This document shows positions 59,172 to 64,000 of a DNA stretch of 64,000 nt, one piece after another. The notes below the pieces were generated by a model, which did no database searches, had not been told where the DNA came from, and saw only the letters and a list, made by a program, of their open reading frames with translations. Position 1 is the stretch's first letter; every line of letters starts with the position of its first letter. Source of the DNA: Paracoccus sigandri (GTDB lineage Bacteria > Pseudomonadota > Alphaproteobacteria > Rhodobacterales > Rhodobacteraceae); assembly GCF_003709565.1 (NCBI RefSeq), contig NZ_QNRC01000018.1, forward strand, positions 17,825 through 81,824, given 5' to 3'. Both the position numbers and the translations under genes were made by a program.

Positions 59172-59657
59172 TCAGGCCAGCCGGTCGCGAAAGGCCGCGA
59201 AGATCTCGCGATAGACGTCGCGCTTGAAGGGCACGATGGCCTCGATCAGGTCGTCGGCGCGCATCCATTGCCAGCGGTCGAATTCGGGGTGATCCGTCTC
59301 GATGCGGATCGCCGCGTCCTCGCGCAGGAAGCGCAGCAGGAACCATTTCTGCTTCTGCCCGCCATATTTCCCCTTCCAGGTCTTGCCCAGAAGATGCGGC
59401 GGCAGGTCGTAATAGACCCAGTCCGGCGTCTCGGCCACGATCTCGACCGAGGCCGGGTCAAGCCCGATCTCCTCGCCCAGCTCGCGCAACGCCGCCTGGT
59501 GCGGGGTCTCGCCCCGGTCGATCCCGCCCTGCGGCATCTGCCAGGCGCCCGGCGTGTCGATGCGCTGGCCCGCGAAGACCAGCCCGTCGCCGTTCATCAG
59601 CACGACGCCCGCGCAGGGACGATAGGGCAGCCCGCCCGGCCCCTTGCGGTCGCTCAT
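59172..59657 (-). CDS. rppH: RNA pyrophosphohydrolase (NUDIX)
   Basis: A 161-residue enzyme removing pyrophosphate from mRNA 5' ends, which starts decay. It has the N-terminal [21 protein letters not shown] and the Nudix box [48 protein letters not shown] binds RNA. Its start overlaps the ctpA stop by 4 nt. It is last in the gpmI-envC-ctpA-rppH run. Confidence 0.95.
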   Translation of the reverse strand: MSDRKGPGGLPYRPCAGVVLMNGDGLVFAGQRIDTPGAWQMPQGGIDRGETPHQAALRELGEEIGLDPASVEIVAETPDWVYYDLPPHLLGKTWKGKYGGQKQKWFLLRFLREDAAIRIETDHPEFDRWQWMRADDLIEAIVPFKRDVYREIFAAFRDRLA

Positions 59658-61081
59658 TGATTGGCAGCCCCCTCGTCGCCCGAGACGCCCGACCCTTCGC
59701 CGGTGACGGCGGGGGTGGATGCGGTCGGGACCTGACCGGCGGTGAAATCCACCGCCGCCAGCCCCTTCAGGATGTCGACCGCATAGGCCAGCTGGTAATC
59801 CTCCTCGCGCAGCTTCGCGGTGGCCTCGACCTCGGCGGCTTCGTCCTCGATCTGCTTGCGCTCCTCGTCCGAGATCGAATCGTTGCCCAGGGCGCCCCGC
59901 AGATCCGCCTCGGAGCGGCTGAAGCTGGACTGGCTGCGCGGCTGATCCTCGTCCTCCTCGGAACGCGGCGGGGTCCGGGGCTGGGCGACGATGATGTCGG
60001 GCTGGATCCCCAGCGACTGGATCGACCGGCCCGAGGGCGTGTAATAGCGCGCCGTGGTCAGCCGGATGGCGCTGTCGGACGTGACCGGCATCACCGTCTG
60101 GACCGAGCCCTTGCCGAAGCTCTTCTCGCCCACGACGATGGCGCGGCGGTGGTCCTGCAGCGCGCCCGCGACGATTTCCGACGCGCTGGCCGAACCGCCA
60201 TTGACCAGCACGACCATCGGCTTTCCATCGGCCAGGTCGCCCGGCTCGGCATTCCAGCGCTCGCTCTCCTCGGCCTTGCGGCCGCGGGTCGAGACGATCT
60301 CTCCGGCGTTCAGGAAGGCGTCCGAGACGCTGATCGCCTGGTTCAAGAGCCCGCCCGGATTGTTGCGCAGGTCGACGACGAAGCCGGTGACCTTGTCCAT
60401 GCCGCCCGCTTCCTCGACCGCCTTCTCCAGCTCGGCCTTCAGCGTGTCATAGGTCTCGTCGTTGAAGGTCGAGACCCGCAGGATCACCGCATGGCCCTCG
60501 ACGCGGGACCGCACGACCGTCAGCTTGATCGTGTCGCGGGTCATGGTCAGATCGAACGGCTCGTTCTCGTCCTCGCGCAGGATGGTGACGGTGATCTCGC
60601 TGCCCACCGGGCCGCGCATCATGTCCACGGCCTGGTCCAGCGTCAGCCCCATCAGCGATTCGCCGTTCACATGGGTGATGAAGTCGCCCGTACGCACCCC
60701 GGCCTTCGCCGCCGGCGTGTCGTCGATGGGCGAGACGACCTTGACCAGCCCGTCCTCCTGGCTGACCTCGATGCCCAGGCCGCCGAAGCTGCCGCGGGTC
60801 TGGGTCTGCATGTCCTCGTACTGGTCGGCCGACAGGAACGAGCTGTGCGGGTCCAGCGAGGTCAACATGCCGTTGATCGCCGCCTCGATCAGCTTCTTGT
60901 CCTCGGGCGCCTCGACATAATCGGCGCGCACGCGCTCGAAGATGTTGCCGAACAGTTCCAGCTGTTCATAGACCGAGGCATTGCGCCCGGCCTCCTGCGC
61001 GATCAGCGGGCCGGCGACCTGGGTGGTGACAAGCGCCCCGGCCAGCATGCCGCCCAGACCTGCGATCAGATAGTGTTTCAT
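59654..61081 (-). CDS. ctpA: Carboxy-terminal processing peptidase (S41)
   Basis: A 475-residue periplasmic serine protease with an N-terminal membrane/signal segment ([20 protein letters not shown]). The PDZ domain ([33 protein letters not shown]) precedes the S41 core, with catalytic Ser in [19 protein letters not shown] and Lys in [11 protein letters not shown]. An acidic, Gln/Glu-rich C-terminus follows. It trims envelope proteins, probably including peptidoglycan hydrolases. Confidence 0.95.
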   Translation of the reverse strand: MKHYLIAGLGGMLAGALVTTQVAGPLIAQEAGRNASVYEQLELFGNIFERVRADYVEAPEDKKLIEAAINGMLTSLDPHSSFLSADQYEDMQTQTRGSFGGLGIEVSQEDGLVKVVSPIDDTPAAKAGVRTGDFITHVNGESLMGLTLDQAVDMMRGPVGSEITVTILREDENEPFDLTMTRDTIKLTVVRSRVEGHAVILRVSTFNDETYDTLKAELEKAVEEAGGMDKVTGFVVDLRNNPGGLLNQAISVSDAFLNAGEIVSTRGRKAEESERWNAEPGDLADGKPMVVLVNGGSASASEIVAGALQDHRRAIVVGEKSFGKGSVQTVMPVTSDSAIRLTTARYYTPSGRSIQSLGIQPDIIVAQPRTPPRSEEDEDQPRSQSSFSRSEADLRGALGNDSISDEERKQIEDEAAEVEATAKLREEDYQLAYAVDILKGLAAVDFTAGQVPTASTPAVTGEGSGVSGDEGAANQ

Positions 61082-61096
61082 GCGGCTTTCCCTGCC

Positions 61097-62281
61097 TCAG
61101 TCCTGTTCAGCCCCGGCATCCGGTCCGGCAAGGGGATTGAGCACGAACCATTCCGCCGGGTCCAGCGTTTCATTGCCCTTGCGCAGCTCCAGATACAGGG
61201 ATTCGGGCTGTCCTGCATCCCCGCCCCGCATGGCGTCGGCGACAAACTGCGCCCCGAATTCCTGCGCGGGCGCCTCGGATCCGCCCATCAGCCCGACCGG
61301 CTCGCCCGCGCCAAGCACGTCGCCCACCTCGCCGAACAGCTGCGACATGCCCGCGAAGATCAGAAGATAACCGCGTGCGGGCTCGACGATCATCACATTG
61401 CCGTAATCCAGCAGGGGACCGCGGTAACGAATGGTTGCGGACCAGGGCGTGGTCACCAGCGCCGCCGGCGCGGTCGAGATCACCCAGCCCGGACGCCGCA
61501 CCCCCGCCGCGTCGGCCTGGTCGTAGAAACGCTGCACCGTGCCCATGACCGGCATCGGCAGGCTGCCCTGCGCGCCCTCGAAATCCGTCATCGGCGGGCC
61601 GACATCCAACTGCATCCGGCTGATGCCCTGCGCGAACTGGTCCAGGCTGTCGGCCGCGTCGCGCAGCTTCTGCAATTCCTCGGGTTCCTCGCCGAAGCGC
61701 ACCGGCATGGTGGACCGGTCGGTGACGGCGCTGGACAGAAGCCGGCGCGCCTCCTGCACGGTGGCCAGCCCCTCGCCCAGCATCCCGGCGGCATTGGCCT
61801 GCAATTCGCGCACCAATGCGATCTCGTCCAGGTCCCCCTGCAGCCGCTCGGCCTCGGCCCGCAGGCCGGGCGTCACATCCGACAGGATCATCGCCGAACG
61901 CGCATTGGCCAGGGCCCCGGCGGGATGCAGCAGCAGCGTCGTCTCGGGCGATTGCTGCAGCGAGGTCATCGCCCCCAGCACCCGCGCCAGCCGCTCGCGC
62001 TGCGCCTCGAACCGGGCGCGCAGCTCGGTCTCGCGGGCGCTGGCCTGGCGCAAGCCGTCGCGCAGCGCGGCCAGCCCCTGCTCATAGCCGCGGATCACCT
62101 CGGTCAGGGCGACCACCTGGTCGTCCGCCTCCAGCGCCCCGCCCAGCTTGCCGACCGCCGCGCGCAGCTGCGCCGCCGCCGCCTCGGCCTCGGCCACCGC
62201 CTCGTTGGCGGGCGTCGCGGCGACCGCGCCGCCGCTCAGGGCCAGCCCGAAGGCCAGCGTCAGGGCCAGCCGCAGGCTCAT
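61097..62281 (-). CDS. EnvC-like murein hydrolase activator with degenerate LytM domain
   Basis: A 394-residue secreted protein with signal peptide (MSLRLALTLAFGLALSGGAVA). A long coiled coil (about 25-240) is followed by a C-terminal M23/LytM-like fold (DYGNVMIVEPARGYLLIFAGMSQLFGEVGDVLGAGEPVGLMG). The zinc-binding histidines of active M23 peptidases are missing: the usual HxH region reads FAGM. It should therefore activate amidases rather than cut peptidoglycan itself. It overlaps gpmI by 4 nt. Confidence 0.88.
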   Translation of the reverse strand: MSLRLALTLAFGLALSGGAVAATPANEAVAEAEAAAAQLRAAVGKLGGALEADDQVVALTEVIRGYEQGLAALRDGLRQASARETELRARFEAQRERLARVLGAMTSLQQSPETTLLLHPAGALANARSAMILSDVTPGLRAEAERLQGDLDEIALVRELQANAAGMLGEGLATVQEARRLLSSAVTDRSTMPVRFGEEPEELQKLRDAADSLDQFAQGISRMQLDVGPPMTDFEGAQGSLPMPVMGTVQRFYDQADAAGVRRPGWVISTAPAALVTTPWSATIRYRGPLLDYGNVMIVEPARGYLLIFAGMSQLFGEVGDVLGAGEPVGLMGGSEAPAQEFGAQFVADAMRGGDAGQPESLYLELRKGNETLDPAEWFVLNPLAGPDAGAEQD

Positions 62282-63795
62282 GCCTGGACGATCAGGCTTT
62301 CGCCCGTCATCTCGGCCGGCTTCTCCAGCCCCATCAGATCCAGCACGGTCGGCGCCAGATCGGCCAGCCGGCCATCGCGCAGCCTTGCGCCGGCCGGGCC
62401 GCCATAAACGATCACCGGCACCGGATTGGTGGTATGGGCGGTATGCGGGCCGCCGCTGACCGGATCGACCATCGTCTCGCAATTGCCGTGATCGGCGCAG
62501 ATCACCGCCGCGCCGCCGGCCCGGTCCAGCGCCTCCAGCATCCGGCCCAGCCCCTTGTCCACCGCCTCGCAGGCGCGGATCGCGGCGGGCAGGCTGCCGG
62601 TATGCCCGACCATGTCGGGATTGGCATAGTTGACCACGATCAGGTCATAGCCCGCCCCGATCGCCTCGACCAGCTTGTCGCTGACCTCGCCGGCCGACAT
62701 CTCGGGCGCCAGGTCATAGGTCGCGACCTTGGGGCTGGCGGGCATGAAGCGATCCTCGCCCGGCTCGGGCGCCTCCTTGCCGCCGTTCAGGAAGAAGGTC
62801 ACATGCGGATATTTCTCGGTCTCGGCCAGGCGGAACTGCCGCAACCCCTTCGAGGCCACCCAGGCCCCCAGCGTGTTGACCACCTGCCGCTTGGGATAGG
62901 CCGCGGCCATGAAGCCGTCATGGCGGGCGCTGTAATCCACCATGCCCAGCATCGCCGCCCATTCCGGCCGCAGCGAGACGTCGAAATCCGAAAATTCCGG
63001 ATCGCCCAGGGCCGAGAGGATCTCGCGCGCCCGGTCGGCGCGGAAATTCAGGCAGAAGAAGCCGTCGCCATCCAGCGCGCCGTTATAGCCGTCGATCACG
63101 AAGGGCTGGATGAACTCGTCCGTCTCGCCCCGCGCATGGGCGGTTGCGACGGCGGCCCCGGCGCTTTCGGCCTCCTCGCCGCTGCCGGTGACGATGGCGC
63201 GGAAGGCGCGCTCGACCCGATCCCAGCGCCGGTCGCGGTCCATCGCGTAATAGCGGCCGATCACGGTCCCGATCCGCGCGCCCTCCGGCAGCCTGGCCTC
63301 GAGCTGGGCGATGAAGCCCGCCGCCGATTGCGGCGCCACGTCGCGGCCGTCGGTGATCGCATGGACGGTGACCGGGACGCCCGCCCCGGCAATGGCCTTA
63401 GCCGCCGCCAGCACATGGGCAAGATGCCCATGCACCCCGCCATCCGAGATCACACCCATCAGATGCGCCGCCCCCCCGCCGGCCTTCAGCCTGGCGATGA
63501 ACGCGCCCAGCGCCTCGTTGCGGAAAAAGCTTCCATCCTCGATCGCCAGGTCGATCTGTCCCAGATCCATCGCGACCACGCGACCGGCGCCGATATTGGT
63601 ATGGCCCACCTCGGAATTGCCCATCTGCCCGCTCGGCAGGCCGACATCCGGCCCGAAGGTGGTCAGCGTCGCATGGGGGCAATCGCGCATCAGCCGGTCG
63701 AAATTCGGCACCATCGCCTGGTCGGGCGCGCTCTGCTCGGGCCGGTCGGAAATGCCCCAGCCATCGAGGATGCACAGGATCACGGGTTTCGTCAT
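62278..63795 (-). CDS. gpmI: 2,3-Bisphosphoglycerate-independent phosphoglycerate mutase
   Basis: A 505-residue glycolytic mutase. The alkaline-phosphatase-like metal site has ILCILDGWG, the Ser nucleophile lies in GQMGNSEVGHTNIGAG, and the C-terminal HGNCETM and HTTNPVPVIVYGG contribute metal ligands. Length is normal. It heads a minus-strand run with overlapping envC. Confidence 0.97.
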   Translation of the reverse strand: MTKPVILCILDGWGISDRPEQSAPDQAMVPNFDRLMRDCPHATLTTFGPDVGLPSGQMGNSEVGHTNIGAGRVVAMDLGQIDLAIEDGSFFRNEALGAFIARLKAGGGAAHLMGVISDGGVHGHLAHVLAAAKAIAGAGVPVTVHAITDGRDVAPQSAAGFIAQLEARLPEGARIGTVIGRYYAMDRDRRWDRVERAFRAIVTGSGEEAESAGAAVATAHARGETDEFIQPFVIDGYNGALDGDGFFCLNFRADRAREILSALGDPEFSDFDVSLRPEWAAMLGMVDYSARHDGFMAAAYPKRQVVNTLGAWVASKGLRQFRLAETEKYPHVTFFLNGGKEAPEPGEDRFMPASPKVATYDLAPEMSAGEVSDKLVEAIGAGYDLIVVNYANPDMVGHTGSLPAAIRACEAVDKGLGRMLEALDRAGGAAVICADHGNCETMVDPVSGGPHTAHTTNPVPVIVYGGPAGARLRDGRLADLAPTVLDLMGLEKPAEMTGESLIVQA

Positions 63796-63892
63796 ATCCG
63801 CCTCGTCATGATTTGCGCCTTGTTACGCCCCCAAAACCCCAGCGGCAACCGCCCGCGACCCTTCATCTCGACCTGCAGCCGTTTCACTTCCG

Positions 63893-63919
63893 AGGGTATT
63901 TGTGCAACATGTATAACCG
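63893..63919 (+). repeat. Dispersed repeat, copy f (diverged)
   Basis: GAGGGTATTTGTGCAACATG on the plus strand resembles the other copies in its first half, then diverges. It sits about 100 nt upstream of gpmI, antisense to it, near the window edge. Whether a plus-strand gene ends nearby cannot be seen. Confidence 0.45.
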
Positions 63920-64000
63920 CCCCTTGCGCAAGAGGAATCTTCAAAGCTGATTTTGGCGCGTCACCGGGTGCTGACATGTATCCGGCCTCTGGTGCGGCCG

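Noticed and set aside
63792..63977. 61-codon minus-strand frame overlapping the gpmI start
   Set aside because: It has no ribosome site, its composition follows the intergenic repeat copy f, and it reads across non-coding sequence; the ATGA overlap with gpmI is probably chance.

Overview
The window is about 64 kb of GC-rich (about 65-70% over most of its length) chromosomal DNA from an alphaproteobacterium. It most likely comes from the Rhodobacteraceae, and a Paracoccus-like genus is my best guess. Pointers are a MipZ-type division ATPase, the gpmI-envC-ctpA-rppH block, a DgcA/YcjG-like epimerase, a branched-chain-type ABC cluster flanked by acyl-CoA ligases, and frequent TGA/ATG stop-start overlaps. 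There is also a dispersed GTATTTGGACAACGAAGAA-type repeat. The genus is inference from gene content; no marker gene settles it.

Layout. 1-2210: end of pyruvate dehydrogenase (E1 beta, E2) with a terminator. 2269-6506: an RND efflux pair. 6600-8189: mipZ and, divergently, two small orphan genes behind a candidate CtrA box and a palindromic operator. 8227-11122: EamA exporter, AhpD-like protein, DUF333 lipoprotein, and a dipeptide-epimerase homologue that has lost a catalytic lysine. 11123-13649: 2.5 kb of decayed DNA with a wrecked IS5-family transposase. 13650-19419: part of a flagellar locus (flgI, flgL, flgK, flgE, motB on the minus strand) whose distal half has strikingly low GC. 19510-30817: a branched-chain-type ABC importer between two acyl-CoA ligases, with a divergent hybrid kinase and response regulator. 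30918-34989: aldehyde dehydrogenase, 1-Cys peroxiredoxin and two glycosyltransferases. 35116-43397: pnp, rpsO, an anchored RTX protein, DUF1643, rpmJ, tRNA-Val(GAC), an N-formylglutamate amidohydrolase homologue, a stomatin/NfeD pair, a NUDIX protein and pyrF. 43450-48325: clpB behind a heat-shock promoter, a nitronate-monooxygenase-like flavoprotein, msrB and msrA. 48488-53705: a second RND pump with two adaptors. 53769-57624: kynureninase and a divergent kynurenine-formamidase-like hydrolase, aldo/keto reductase, YbaK-like deacylase and a small orphan. 57747-63795: MltB-type lytic transglycosylase, rppH, ctpA, an EnvC-like protein and gpmI.

Most of the window is housekeeping or envelope maintenance. 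The parts most worth a second look are: the dispersed repeat, which in three copies starts 23-26 nt after a stop codon; the decayed island and compositional break next to the flagellar genes; the CtrA/palindrome-controlled small-gene pair; the uncharacterised importer-ligase-two-component module; and the epimerase lacking its second catalytic lysine. I see no CRISPR array, prophage, toxin-antitoxin pair or recognisable defence island.
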